Positions 14,944 through 23,643 of a DNA stretch of 57,677 nt are shown here, piece after piece. The position numbers and the translations under genes are program-made. The DNA lies in the NCBI GenBank assembly GCA_003554785.1, contig PWHG01000057.1, positions 1 through 57,677 of the forward strand, read 5' to 3'. The notes below the pieces were generated by a model. It was not told the origin of the DNA, did no database searches, and was given only the letters and a program-made list of their open reading frames with translations. Source of the DNA: Candidatus Falkowiibacteriota bacterium (lineage in GTDB: Bacteria; Patescibacteriota; Patescibacteriia; Patescibacteriales; UBA12465). The number at the start of each line of letters is the position of its first letter. Position 1 is the stretch's first letter.

Positions 14944-16593
14944 TTACTTTGTCAAAACTTTTATCATATAGCTTTTTACTAGCCGATAATTTAATTGACG
15001 ATAATAACCTCTTACTCCAACTCCAGAAATAACGGCTATTTTTTTAGCCTTATTTAAAACCGCAATTTCTTGAGCTTTTTTCATTAACATTTTACCCAAT
15101 CCTTGATGTTGAGTTTTTTTGTTTTTTTCTCCAACTGGCACTAATTGGCCATATACATGAAGTTCTCTTACAATTGCTTTAGCAATCGGACTGTTTTCAT
15201 CAATTCGCAAACGACAAAAGCCATACAATGTTTTTTTATCTAAACTATTGATGCTAATAAAATATTCTGCTCCTTGAGAAGATAAATATTTATCCATATC
15301 AAGCCGATATTTCTTAACTTGTTTTTCTCTAGCTTCACGGCAACGAATACATCTACACTTAACCCCACCTTCTTTCATGATTTGTCTTAAGTTAGTAATT
15401 TTATTGCCAGCAATAATTGATTCACCTGGTATATCTCTAATTAATCTAATAATTCTTACATAAATAGGAACTTCGGCCTTACAGTCAATAATTAATTTCT
15501 TTAAGGTTTCATCTGAATATGGTTTATATTTACCTTGCTTGTACCATCTGTAGAGCAAACTATTTTTAGTAACAACAGTTGGATAAAACTTAATTTGATC
15601 TGGTTGCCACCTTTGATCAGAAAACAAGTCTTTAAACATAGCTAAATCTTTTTTAGCTGAAGATCCTGGTAGTCCAGGCATTAAATGATAGGTTAACTTA
15701 AAACCATAGTTTTTAAGTAATTTACTGGCTCTGGCTATTTCATCTACCCCATGACCTCGTTTGTTTAGCTTTAAAATCTTATCATCTATTGCTTGAACAC
15801 CAATTTCCACTCTAGTACAACCCATTTCCCGCATTCTCATTATTTCTTTTTCATCAATAAAGTCTGGTCTAGTTTCTAAGGTTAAGCCAATTATTTTATA
15901 ACTAGATTTTTCATTTTTATTTTGTTCTTTTTTTAATAAAGTTTTTAGCTCTTTTAGGGATAAGTTTTGTTTAAAGGGTGATTTAATTTTTTGTTTAAAA
16001 GCCTGAGACCAATCATTTTTTTGATTTTTTTTAATTTTTAAATAATCATTGCAAGCTCTATAGCAGTTAAGTATATACCAATATTGATATTTTTCTGGCA
16101 AATTGCTCCAAGTTCCACCAATTACAATTAACTCAATTTTATTGGGTTCATGTCCGATTCTTTCCAGGGCCATTAACCTTAATATTACCTGTTTAAAAGG
16201 ATTATAGTCACAACGAATAGCCCGCATTACTGCTGGCTCATTGGAAAGATAACTAACTGGCACTTCCTTTTCTGTGGGGCAATAAGCACAATTGCCAGGA
16301 CATGGATATGGTTTAGTTAAAACCGCTACTGGCGCAATTCCAGACATAGTTCTAATAGCTCTTTTTCTTATTAATCTCTCAAACTCAGGGTTTTTCTCAA
16401 TTTTTCTAGTTTCTAGCAAATAATTATAATAATCTAAAAGATCAGAATTAAGTAAATTATCTATTTTATGTTTTTTTATAATTTCTCTTTTTTTGGCAGC
16501 TAGAGCCTGGCTATCTTTAATTAAGTTAAGCTTAAAATTGAAAAAATCTCTAATTGCCTCATCTTTATTTGTTTGTGAAATATTTTTTTTCAT
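14944..16593 (-). CDS. elp3: Elp3 family tRNA U34 carboxymethyltransferase (radical SAM-GNAT)
   Basis: Elp3 uses acetyl-CoA and radical SAM chemistry to make cm5U at tRNA wobble position 34. The 549-residue product has an N-terminal tRNA-binding region (1-90), the radical-SAM cluster cysteines C98, C102 and C105 (CPGNCAYC), the Elp3 signature EPAVMRAIRCDYNP just after, and a C-terminal GNAT acetyltransferase domain (about 430-549) with the acetyl-CoA motif QHQGLGKMLM. Bacterial Elp3 acts without the other Elongator subunits. It heads the operon elp3-glyA-folD-recQ-Trm9-like and is divergent from the bactofilin-like gene. Confidence 0.93.
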   Translation of the reverse strand: MKKNISQTNKDEAIRDFFNFKLNLIKDSQALAAKKREIIKKHKIDNLLNSDLLDYYNYLLETRKIEKNPEFERLIRKRAIRTMSGIAPVAVLTKPYPCPGNCAYCPTEKEVPVSYLSNEPAVMRAIRCDYNPFKQVILRLMALERIGHEPNKIELIVIGGTWSNLPEKYQYWYILNCYRACNDYLKIKKNQKNDWSQAFKQKIKSPFKQNLSLKELKTLLKKEQNKNEKSSYKIIGLTLETRPDFIDEKEIMRMREMGCTRVEIGVQAIDDKILKLNKRGHGVDEIARASKLLKNYGFKLTYHLMPGLPGSSAKKDLAMFKDLFSDQRWQPDQIKFYPTVVTKNSLLYRWYKQGKYKPYSDETLKKLIIDCKAEVPIYVRIIRLIRDIPGESIIAGNKITNLRQIMKEGGVKCRCIRCREAREKQVKKYRLDMDKYLSSQGAEYFISINSLDKKTLYGFCRLRIDENSPIAKAIVRELHVYGQLVPVGEKNKKTQHQGLGKMLMKKAQEIAVLNKAKKIAVISGVGVRGYYRQLNYRLVKSYMIKVLTK

Positions 16594-16683
16594 TTTTTTA
16601 TTTGCTTTTAAGTTTCTTTTTTCCTATAATTTTTAATGTAGATTAAGATTAACATATAAATATTAAAAATTAAACAAGAATTT

Positions 16684-17811
16684 ATGAAAAAAATCAATCT
16701 TGTATATATTATTTTAGCTTTATTTTTGTTAATAGCTATTCCGGTTAGTGTAAAAGCTATAAATTGGCAAAATGAGGAAAATATAATTATTTCAGAAGGT
16801 GAAACCGTTGATGGTAATTTATATTTTTTCTCAGAAGAAGTAGTTGTTGATGGGAATGTAAATGGTGACTTAATTGGAGTCACTAATAATTTAACTGTAA
16901 ATGGTAGAGTTGAGGGTGACGTGCTCGCAATTGTACAAAATCTTAATTTCACTGGCGAAGTAGTCGGTAATATTCGTCTAATTGGCAATGAAGTTAATAT
17001 TAAAGGTTCTATAGGAAGAAACCTTAATCTTATAGGTACCAATGTTTTTTTATCTAACAATAATAAAATTAACTGGGATGCTTTAATTTTGGCTAATAAT
17101 CTAGATATGAGAGGAGAAATCGCCGGTAATTTATATGGATTAACAAATAGTAGTTTTTTAAATGGAGAAATTAAAAGAGATGTTAATATTATAATTAGAA
17201 ACAAGGAAGAGGGCTTGGTTTTAGGGGAAAGTTTGAAAATAGGCAATAATTTATTCTATCGCTCAGCTAATAAGGCTAACACTTCACCAGAAGCCAGTAT
17301 AGCTGGTGATACAGAATTTAAAGAATTAGCTAAAAAAAATGTCTATCAATTTATTTGGTCCTTGATTTATGGAATTTTTTCAGCGATTTTAATTGGTTTA
17401 CTCTTAATTCATTTATTTAAAAAACCATTTCGACAAAGCAGTGAAAATATATACCAAAAACCGTTCCTGAGTTTAGCTTGGGGAACCCTTTTTGTTATTA
17501 TTCTACCAATTATTTTAATTATTTTAGCCTTTACTGTTATTGGTTTACAATTGGCTTTAATTTTATTATTTATATGGCTAGCTATAATTTTAAGTTCAAA
17601 AGTAATTTTTGCCTACTTTGTTGGTAGACTTTTGTTTAATAAAATAATTAAAAAACCAAAAACTCAAGCTATATGGAAAATGATATTTGGGATTATTATA
17701 GCCTGGATTCTTTTTTCTTTACCTTTTATTGGTTCATTTTTACTATTTTTAGCTACTTTGCTTGGTTTTGGTAGTTTTTTCCTATACCTTAAAAATTTAA
17801 ATCAATCTTAA
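16684..17811 (+). CDS. Bactofilin-like beta-helix protein with membrane C-terminus
   Basis: A 375-residue envelope protein. A signal peptide (about 1-26, ending VKA) is followed by a right-handed beta-helix of repeated short units at about 32-185 (VDGNVNGDLIG, VNGRVEGDVLA and similar), as in polymer-forming bactofilins. The C-terminal half has four hydrophobic helices (about 215-237, 255-280, 283-312, 332-365). This places the repeat domain outside the cytoplasm, unlike classical bactofilins. It is divergent from elp3 and its stop is 1 nt before the phosphohexomutase gene, so the two are probably co-transcribed. A scaffold role in the envelope is inference. Confidence 0.65.
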   Translation: MKKINLVYIILALFLLIAIPVSVKAINWQNEENIIISEGETVDGNLYFFSEEVVVDGNVNGDLIGVTNNLTVNGRVEGDVLAIVQNLNFTGEVVGNIRLIGNEVNIKGSIGRNLNLIGTNVFLSNNNKINWDALILANNLDMRGEIAGNLYGLTNSSFLNGEIKRDVNIIIRNKEEGLVLGESLKIGNNLFYRSANKANTSPEASIAGDTEFKELAKKNVYQFIWSLIYGIFSAILIGLLLIHLFKKPFRQSSENIYQKPFLSLAWGTLFVIILPIILIILAFTVIGLQLALILLFIWLAIILSSKVIFAYFVGRLLFNKIIKKPKTQAIWKMIFGIIIAWILFSLPFIGSFLLFLATLLGFGSFFLYLKNLNQS

Positions 17812-17812
17812 T

Positions 17813-19177
17813 ATGAATTTTAATCCTAGTATTTTTAAAGCTTATGATGTTCGTGGAATTTTTGATCAAGACTTTGATCAAGATTTTGCCTATCATCTCG
17901 GCTTAAGTTATATTGCTTTTTTAAAAAAAGAAAATAATAACTTAGAAAAAAAACAAATTAAAGTTGTCGTCGGTCAAGATATGAGACTATCCTCACCAGT
18001 TATTTCTGAGCATTTAATTAAAGGACTTATGGCTTCCGGTGCCGATGTTTTAGATATTGGTTTAGTTTCCACCCCTACTTTTTATTTTTCTGTCTCTCAT
18101 TTAAAAGCCGATGGTGGTTTAATTGTTTCTGCTTCTCATAACCCTAAAGAGTGGAACGGATTTAAGGTTGTAAAAGAAAAATCTCTTCCAATTGGACTAG
18201 AAACTGGTCTTGATTGGATAAGGGATAATGTGAAAAAGGTTGAGGCTTCTTCTTCTGCTGGTAAATACACTAAGATTGAAAATATTTTAGAAGAGCAAAT
18301 TAAACACGATCTCTCATATGTTGATACCGGTAAGATAAAAAATTTAGAAATTGCCGCTGACCCGGCAAACAGTATGGGAGCTCCATTTTTGTTAGCTCTT
18401 GAAGAAAAATTATCAATTAAACTTAAAAAAATAAATTTTGATCTTGATGGTACTTTTCCAGCCCATGAAGCTGATCCTCTAAAATCTGAAAATTTAAAAG
18501 ATTTACAGGAATTTATTAAAAATAATTCAGTTGATCTAGGAATAACTACCGACGGTGATGGTGATAGAGTTTTCTTTTTAGATGAAAAAGGAGAATTAAT
18601 TTCCCCAGCCATTATTAGAGGAGTTTTGGCTAAAATATTTTTAAAGGAAAAACCGGGATCTAAAATCTGTTATGACATTCGCCCAGGGAAAATAACAGAA
18701 GATTTAATTATTGAAAATGGTGGTATTCCTATTAAAACAAAAGTCGGGCATTCTTTAATAAAAAGACAAATGATAAAAGAAGGAGCTTTTTTTGCCGGAG
18801 AATCATCTGGTCATTTCTTCTTAAATTTAGATATTGGTTGTTTTGAAATGCCAGTAATTATGATTGCAAAATTATTAATAGAATTATCTAATACTAATTT
18901 AAAAGCTAGTCAATATTTTTCTGCCTATGATAAATATTTTCACTCTGGTGAAATAAATCGATTAGTTGAAGATAAAGAAGAAGTATTTAAAAGAATTGCT
19001 CATAATTTTAAAGACGCTGAAATAGATTACCTTGATGGTGTTAGTATAGAATATCCTAATTTCTGGTTTAATGTCCGGGGATCAAACACAGAAAATAAAA
19101 TAAGATTAAATTTAGAAGCTAGAGATGAAAAAACGATGTTAAAAATGAGAGACGAAGTTCTTAAATTAATAAATTAA
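17813..19177 (+). CDS. manB: Phosphomannomutase/phosphoglucomutase
   Basis: An alpha-D-phosphohexomutase, moving phosphate between C6 and C1 of mannose or glucose for nucleotide-sugar synthesis. The 454-residue product shows the phosphoserine loop SASHNP (catalytic S108), the Mg2+ loop DGDGDR near 246-251, the sugar loop FAGESSGHF near 328 and the phosphate-binding C-terminal RGSNTENKIR. The exact sugar is not decided by sequence. It follows the bactofilin-like gene by 1 nt and precedes a strong terminator. Confidence 0.92.
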   Translation: MNFNPSIFKAYDVRGIFDQDFDQDFAYHLGLSYIAFLKKENNNLEKKQIKVVVGQDMRLSSPVISEHLIKGLMASGADVLDIGLVSTPTFYFSVSHLKADGGLIVSASHNPKEWNGFKVVKEKSLPIGLETGLDWIRDNVKKVEASSSAGKYTKIENILEEQIKHDLSYVDTGKIKNLEIAADPANSMGAPFLLALEEKLSIKLKKINFDLDGTFPAHEADPLKSENLKDLQEFIKNNSVDLGITTDGDGDRVFFLDEKGELISPAIIRGVLAKIFLKEKPGSKICYDIRPGKITEDLIIENGGIPIKTKVGHSLIKRQMIKEGAFFAGESSGHFFLNLDIGCFEMPVIMIAKLLIELSNTNLKASQYFSAYDKYFHSGEINRLVEDKEEVFKRIAHNFKDAEIDYLDGVSIEYPNFWFNVRGSNTENKIRLNLEARDEKTMLKMRDEVLKLIN

Positions 19178-19191
19178 ATACTTTAGAAATA

Positions 19192-19221
19192 AAAAAAGAA
19201 CCAAAATTTTGGTTCTTTTTT
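19192..19221. terminator. Bidirectional terminator
   Basis: A perfect 15-bp palindrome with AAGAACCAAAA arms sits between the convergent manB-like (plus) and DUF4342 (minus) genes. A-runs and T-runs flank it on the two sides. Confidence 0.9.
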
Positions 19222-19231
19222 AATTGAGAGT

Positions 19232-19507
19232 TTATTTTTTCTTTTCCACAATTATTGAACATTCGCTAATTAAAGCTGCCATTGCTCCCAGAGCTGCAAA
19301 TATTGGAGCAAAAACAGTGCCTACAACTGCTACTGTTATTGGAATTTCCATTAAGGATTTTCCTTTTTTATTTTTTATAATAATTCGTCGAACATTTCCT
19401 TCTTTGATTATTTCTTTTACTTTTTCTACTAACTCTTTTCCTTTTACTTTATACTCTTCATATTTTTCTTCCTTTTTTTTATTTTTTGTTTGTTTTTTTT
19501 GAGCCAT
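19232..19507 (-). CDS. DUF4342-like small protein
   Basis: A 91-residue protein of unknown role. A Lys-rich start (1-18) is followed by a helix VEKVKEIIKEGNVRRIIIKNK and a hydrophobic Ala/Val-rich segment (about 50-80) that may insert in or associate with membrane. The pattern 'KVKELIKEGNVRRIxIKxxxGxxLxEIPLTxGV' is that of DUF4342. It begins 10 nt downstream of the two-helix sensor-like gene on the same strand and ends at the shared terminator. Confidence 0.75.
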   Translation of the reverse strand: MAQKKQTKNKKKEEKYEEYKVKGKELVEKVKEIIKEGNVRRIIIKNKKGKSLMEIPITVAVVGTVFAPIFAALGAMAALISECSIIVEKKK

Positions 19508-19517
19508 ATTTTTATAA

Positions 19518-20225
19518 TTATTTATTATTATTATTATTTTTATTACAATTTAAAGAGGAAAAAACTAAAAACATCATCTCTAATTGATTTATTACTGATT
19601 GAATAAAAAATCTTTCTTCTTCATTTTTTAATTTTATTGGTAAAATACAACAAGCTTTAATGCTTAAATTTTCTTGTTCTGATACTATTATAGTACAATT
19701 TTTTAGGTTACAAGTTTTATTTAATATATCTTTGTTATTAATTTCAGGCAAACTATTGTTCTTCTTTGCTCGATTTTTTTTATTTTGTCTTATTGTTTTT
19801 TTATTTTCTAAATTTATTATTTTTAAATAAACCCAGTCCGCATCTACCATGCTCAGTATTTTTTCTGATAAAAAGTCAAAAACCTCATTCATTTCTTTTT
19901 TGTTTTTTGGATATTTTTTAAAGTTTGAAAAGGCTCTTTTTATTTCATCAATCTGTAGGTTTAATGAACCAATATACTTAAAAGTTTCCTGTAATCTTTC
20001 CTCTAAACTTCCTTGATATTTTTTTAATCTTCTAAATTCTTGGAAATACAAGAAACTGGCGGCGTAGATAAACATTAAAAAGAAAAATATAATAATAGTT
20101 TCCCAAATCTCACTTCTCATTCCCAATAAATCATCACTGACAAGCCAAGGAGTGGATAAAACTAAAAGGGAACTCAAAACTATAATTAATATTAATATTT
20201 TTTTTACGATTTTCTTTTTAAACAT
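19518..20225 (-). CDS. Two-helix membrane protein with coiled coil and GAF-like domain
   Basis: A 235-residue protein I cannot assign to a known gene. Two N-terminal transmembrane helices (about 7-27 and 38-61) are followed by a coiled-coil linker (about 62-100) and a cytoplasmic domain (about 105-230) with a conserved-looking MVDADWVYLKI strand and CCILPIK. The layout resembles sensor proteins in which a GAF-like domain follows a membrane hairpin, but no output domain is present. It is followed by DUF4342, with a gap of 10 nt. Confidence 0.45.
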   Translation of the reverse strand: MFKKKIVKKILILIIVLSSLLVLSTPWLVSDDLLGMRSEIWETIIIFFFLMFIYAASFLYFQEFRRLKKYQGSLEERLQETFKYIGSLNLQIDEIKRAFSNFKKYPKNKKEMNEVFDFLSEKILSMVDADWVYLKIINLENKKTIRQNKKNRAKKNNSLPEINNKDILNKTCNLKNCTIIVSEQENLSIKACCILPIKLKNEEERFFIQSVINQLEMMFLVFSSLNCNKNNNNNK

Positions 20226-20270
20226 ATATGTTTATATTATAACATAAAAAAATAAATTTTATATATAAAT

Positions 20271-20300
20271 AAAAAGCCCTTATATAGAAGAGCTTTTTAT
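20271..20300 (-). terminator. Terminator of the truB-glmS-yibE/F-sigma operon
   Basis: A stem of AAAAAGC with GCTTTTT (20272-20278 with 20292-20298) and an inner CTT/AAG pair. It lies 20 nt after the stop of the putative anti-sigma gene, with T-rich sequence on the minus side. Confidence 0.65.
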
Positions 20301-20318
20301 TTCTGGGTTTTAATAAAT

Positions 20319-21905
20319 TTATTCAATTGGCATTATTCTATAAACATCATCTTTCTGAATTTCTCTTGCGTTTTCTGGTTCTTGATCAGGAGCTATTCTT
20401 GGCATTGGTAATATTTCTACATCATTTCCTGTTCTTTCTTCTATTTTTTTAAGGCTATTTCTAAACACTTCTTCTATTAAAGGAATAACTATGTTTTGTC
20501 GATTAAAATATTGATCGGGTTTTTCACTGATAGGAAAAACTAATGCCGGTAAAAATATTTCTGAACTACTTTGCTTATCTAGACTTGGTAGCCAAGTTCT
20601 AACTAAAGCTATTTCAGGGTCTGATAATTTTACTTCTATTGAATTATTTTCACTTTGTCGATAAAAGTGTGGATTAATTCCACCTCTTTTTAATAGAGGA
20701 TTAATTTCGTCTAAGTTATCAATTAATTTATAAGGAGAACTTACTAGATTTGATGAATTGATATTATAAACTAGACTTGAAACCATCTCTTCTCTAATAT
20801 TTATACCTACTTTTATTCCTTCAGGATTTCCATTATTATCAACAACAACCTTATCATCAATAATTAAAGGATAAACTATTTGGGCTTGCTCAGGATAGCT
20901 ATGATCGGGATTATTTTCTGGATTATTAATTCTCTCTAGTGTTTGCTCACTTATTAGAGCCTGACTATGATTTTTTAAGTCAACATTATAGTTGGCAATA
21001 AATTCATTGGCTATACTTATCAGCTGGCCTTCTGATAGCATATCAGCTCTGTCTAGCTTTAAACTATCTAAACATTCTCTATCATAACAATCCTTATACG
21101 GCTGTGGCCAGTTTTGCCAATTGCTATATACAGATATTGTATTGTTACCTAGATTTACTGAAAGTGAATAGCCATAAGGTTTTTCCTCAACCATATTAAA
21201 GTGTTTTAATTCCTTTTGAGAAAAATTATCTAGGCTAATTGGAAGACCGGAAAACGAACTTAATACTCTAGCTCCTTGGTTGGCTAAACGATTATCACTA
21301 ACTCTACTATAAACAAGATTAGAAATATCATCTAAATTAATTTCTTCTAATTTTTCTCCTTCATAAACATAATGATAATTTTTTTGCTCAACAATTGGAT
21401 GAGGCATAATTGATATATCATCAACTTGTGAAGGCATATCCTCAGCTGTTTCTCCTAAGCCAAGAACTGAAGTAGAATCATCAGCTATTTCAGCCTCCAT
21501 CTCACCTGAATCTGATTGTCTTAAATCAATATCTAAACTACCAAAGGCTCTTTCTTCTAAAACACTAATTTTTTGTGATGAATCTTTTTTAAAATCGTTT
21601 AATATAAAATTAGGAAATAAAAAAACCGCCAGCAGTATTACTATTGCTGCTCCTGCAGAAACATAACTAAGTTTTTGCCAAAAAAATACCTTTTTTTCAT
21701 CTTTTTTTTCTAAATTTTCAATTTCAGTAAAAACTTTTTCTTTTAAGCGATTAACAAACTCTTGGTTTAATTTTATCTCGGGTTCATTTTCAATCATTTC
21801 TTCAATAAGTGATTTAATTTTTTCTTCTTCTTTCTTTAAAGAGGAATCAATTAAATAAATATCCTCTAATATTTTTTGCACTTTAATGCTTGTTTGTTTG
21901 GTCAT
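20319..21905 (-). CDS. Single-pass membrane protein, putative anti-sigma factor
   Basis: A 528-residue protein. The cytoplasmic N-terminus (1-75) is helical and charged; one transmembrane helix lies at about 80-102, and a large extracytoplasmic part (103-528) follows. Position directly after an ECF sigma gene (5-nt gap) and this topology are those of anti-sigma factors, though no zinc HxxxCxxC motif is visible. The extracytoplasmic region is unusually long and rich in polar residues, with repeated beta-type segments, and could be the sensing domain. The family is not recognised, so the anti-sigma role is inferred from context. Confidence 0.5.
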   Translation of the reverse strand: MTKQTSIKVQKILEDIYLIDSSLKKEEEKIKSLIEEMIENEPEIKLNQEFVNRLKEKVFTEIENLEKKDEKKVFFWQKLSYVSAGAAIVILLAVFLFPNFILNDFKKDSSQKISVLEERAFGSLDIDLRQSDSGEMEAEIADDSTSVLGLGETAEDMPSQVDDISIMPHPIVEQKNYHYVYEGEKLEEINLDDISNLVYSRVSDNRLANQGARVLSSFSGLPISLDNFSQKELKHFNMVEEKPYGYSLSVNLGNNTISVYSNWQNWPQPYKDCYDRECLDSLKLDRADMLSEGQLISIANEFIANYNVDLKNHSQALISEQTLERINNPENNPDHSYPEQAQIVYPLIIDDKVVVDNNGNPEGIKVGINIREEMVSSLVYNINSSNLVSSPYKLIDNLDEINPLLKRGGINPHFYRQSENNSIEVKLSDPEIALVRTWLPSLDKQSSSEIFLPALVFPISEKPDQYFNRQNIVIPLIEEVFRNSLKKIEERTGNDVEILPMPRIAPDQEPENAREIQKDDVYRIMPIE

Positions 21906-21910
21906 ATTTT

Positions 21911-22501
21911 TTAGTTGGCGGAGATTATTAAATATATAAATAACGATAAAGGAATTTCATGTTTTAAGTTTTTAACTGCTCGACAAAATATCATTTTAGC
22001 GTTTGCTTCTTTCTTTTTTATTATTTGTGATATTTCCCTATAACTTAATTCATGCCAGACTCTCAAAATAACAACTTCTCTTTGGTCTGCTTTTAATTTT
22101 TTAAGAGCTTTTTTAATAACTTCTTTTTTTTCTAAATTTTCTATATCTTTTTCTGTGTTATTATCAGCTTTTAAGCCCCATATATCATCTAATCCACTTT
22201 CCTCACGCTTAAAACGATAATGATCAGCTATTACATTTTTTGCAATCTTATATAACCAAGCAGAAAAATAATTATTTTCGGGATTAAATTTTTTTAAATT
22301 AGAAACTGCCTTTAAAAAAACCGTGCTTACTAAATCCTCGGTATTTTGCTGATGTTTTACTTTAAAAAATATGTATTTATATATTTTTTCTACATAAAAA
22401 TCATATAGAGGAGAAAAATTTTCCCATTTCCCTTCTTGGCAAAGAATGATTAGTTGTTTTTCATTTTCTTTCATATTCTTTTGCTCTAATTTATATAACA
22501 A
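21911..22501 (-). CDS. ECF-type RNA polymerase sigma factor
   Basis: A sigma-70 family ECF factor of 196 residues. Region 2 spans about 25-95, with TEDLVSTVFLKAVSNL and the -10-reading part WLYKIAKNVIADHYR. Region 4 is a helix-turn-helix at about 135-180 (LKADQREVVILRVWHELSYREISQI). Regions 1 and 3 are missing, as in ECF factors. The start may instead be the Met at residue 10 (22474). The downstream gene is a membrane protein fitting an anti-sigma factor. The short hydrophobic tail (SLFIYLIIS) is unusual. Confidence 0.88.
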   Translation of the reverse strand: MLYKLEQKNMKENEKQLIILCQEGKWENFSPLYDFYVEKIYKYIFFKVKHQQNTEDLVSTVFLKAVSNLKKFNPENNYFSAWLYKIAKNVIADHYRFKREESGLDDIWGLKADNNTEKDIENLEKKEVIKKALKKLKADQREVVILRVWHELSYREISQIIKKKEANAKMIFCRAVKNLKHEIPLSLFIYLIISAN

Positions 22502-22526
22502 TTAATTTATAGAAAAGTAACAATAA

Positions 22527-23639
22527 TTATTTATTATTATTATTTAAAAACCAAGTACTTAAAAGAGTTGATATTGGCATAACTAAAAATACCCCCATTA
22601 CTCCCACTAAAGTACGGACTATTTCTGTGGTCACTTCTTCATTATTAATAATTTGACTAAAACTTAAGAAAGGTTCTTGCCCTAAACTAAATAATAATAT
22701 TAAAGGCAAAGATGCTCCCACATAAGCTAAAAACAAAGTATTAGTAATAGCTCCTAGATGTGAACGACCAATTTTCAAGCCAGATTTAAAAACTTGCTTG
22801 TTATCTAAATTAGGATTAGCTGATTTAATTTGTTCTACAGCTGCTACTTGACCTATTGCCATATCATTTATGACGCCTAAAGCACCAATTATAATAGCAG
22901 ACAATAAAAGACCTCTAAAGTTAATTTCTACATCAATTGATTCAATTAAATAAATAATTTCTCCTTGAGCAGTTCCAGTTAAACGTGTTAAATAAGTAAA
23001 CAAAAAAGCTAAAATACCAGTAATTAACAAAGATAAAGCAATACTTAAAACTGAAATATGGGAGCTTTTTTTCCAACCTTCGGTTAAATAAACTATTAAA
23101 AATAATATTAAAAATACAACTAAAATACTAACTAAAATAGGATTATAACCCTGTAAAATTAAAGGTATTAATACTTTCAAAATTACTAAAAAACTAAAAA
23201 CCAGTGATAATAATGCCTTAAAACCTTTAATGCCACCAATTAATAACAAAATAATTGTAAATGTTATTACTAAATACCATAAACCATTACTTCTTACATA
23301 ATCAGTTACATAATAATTAGCCCCTCCTTCTTCATCAACTAATCTCATCACAAAAACTTTATCTCCTGTTTGATAATAATTATTTATAACTACATCAATA
23401 TCTCCAATTCCATAAAAATTCACTCTTTCCCCTTTTTTATCTCCTTCTAATAATAACAATTCTAAGTTTTGCTGCGTTACCTCTTTTTCACTTGGTCTGC
23501 TAATTTGCTTTTCTTCTAAAACTCTTAAAACTTCTGCTTTAAAAATTTCCTCATCGCTTTCTTTAGATTTTACATTTTCCAAACCTAAAAAAAAGCTGGA
23601 AATTAATAAAAATAATATTAATATTTTTTTTATTTTCAT
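22527..23639 (-). CDS. YibE/F-like multipass membrane protein
   Basis: A 370-residue membrane protein of the YibE/F family. A signal-like helix (1-20) and an extracytoplasmic beta-rich part (25-125, with GDIDVVINNYYQTGDKVFV) are followed by about seven transmembrane helices. Family members have been linked to secretion and exporter-like functions, but no biochemical role is certain. It starts 4 nt after glmS, and the sigma gene follows 25 nt later. Confidence 0.78.
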   Translation of the reverse strand: MKIKKILILFLLISSFFLGLENVKSKESDEEIFKAEVLRVLEEKQISRPSEKEVTQQNLELLLLEGDKKGERVNFYGIGDIDVVINNYYQTGDKVFVMRLVDEEGGANYYVTDYVRSNGLWYLVITFTIILLLIGGIKGFKALLSLVFSFLVILKVLIPLILQGYNPILVSILVVFLILFLIVYLTEGWKKSSHISVLSIALSLLITGILAFLFTYLTRLTGTAQGEIIYLIESIDVEINFRGLLLSAIIIGALGVINDMAIGQVAAVEQIKSANPNLDNKQVFKSGLKIGRSHLGAITNTLFLAYVGASLPLILLFSLGQEPFLSFSQIINNEEVTTEIVRTLVGVMGVFLVMPISTLLSTWFLNNNNK

Positions 23640-23643
23640 ATAT

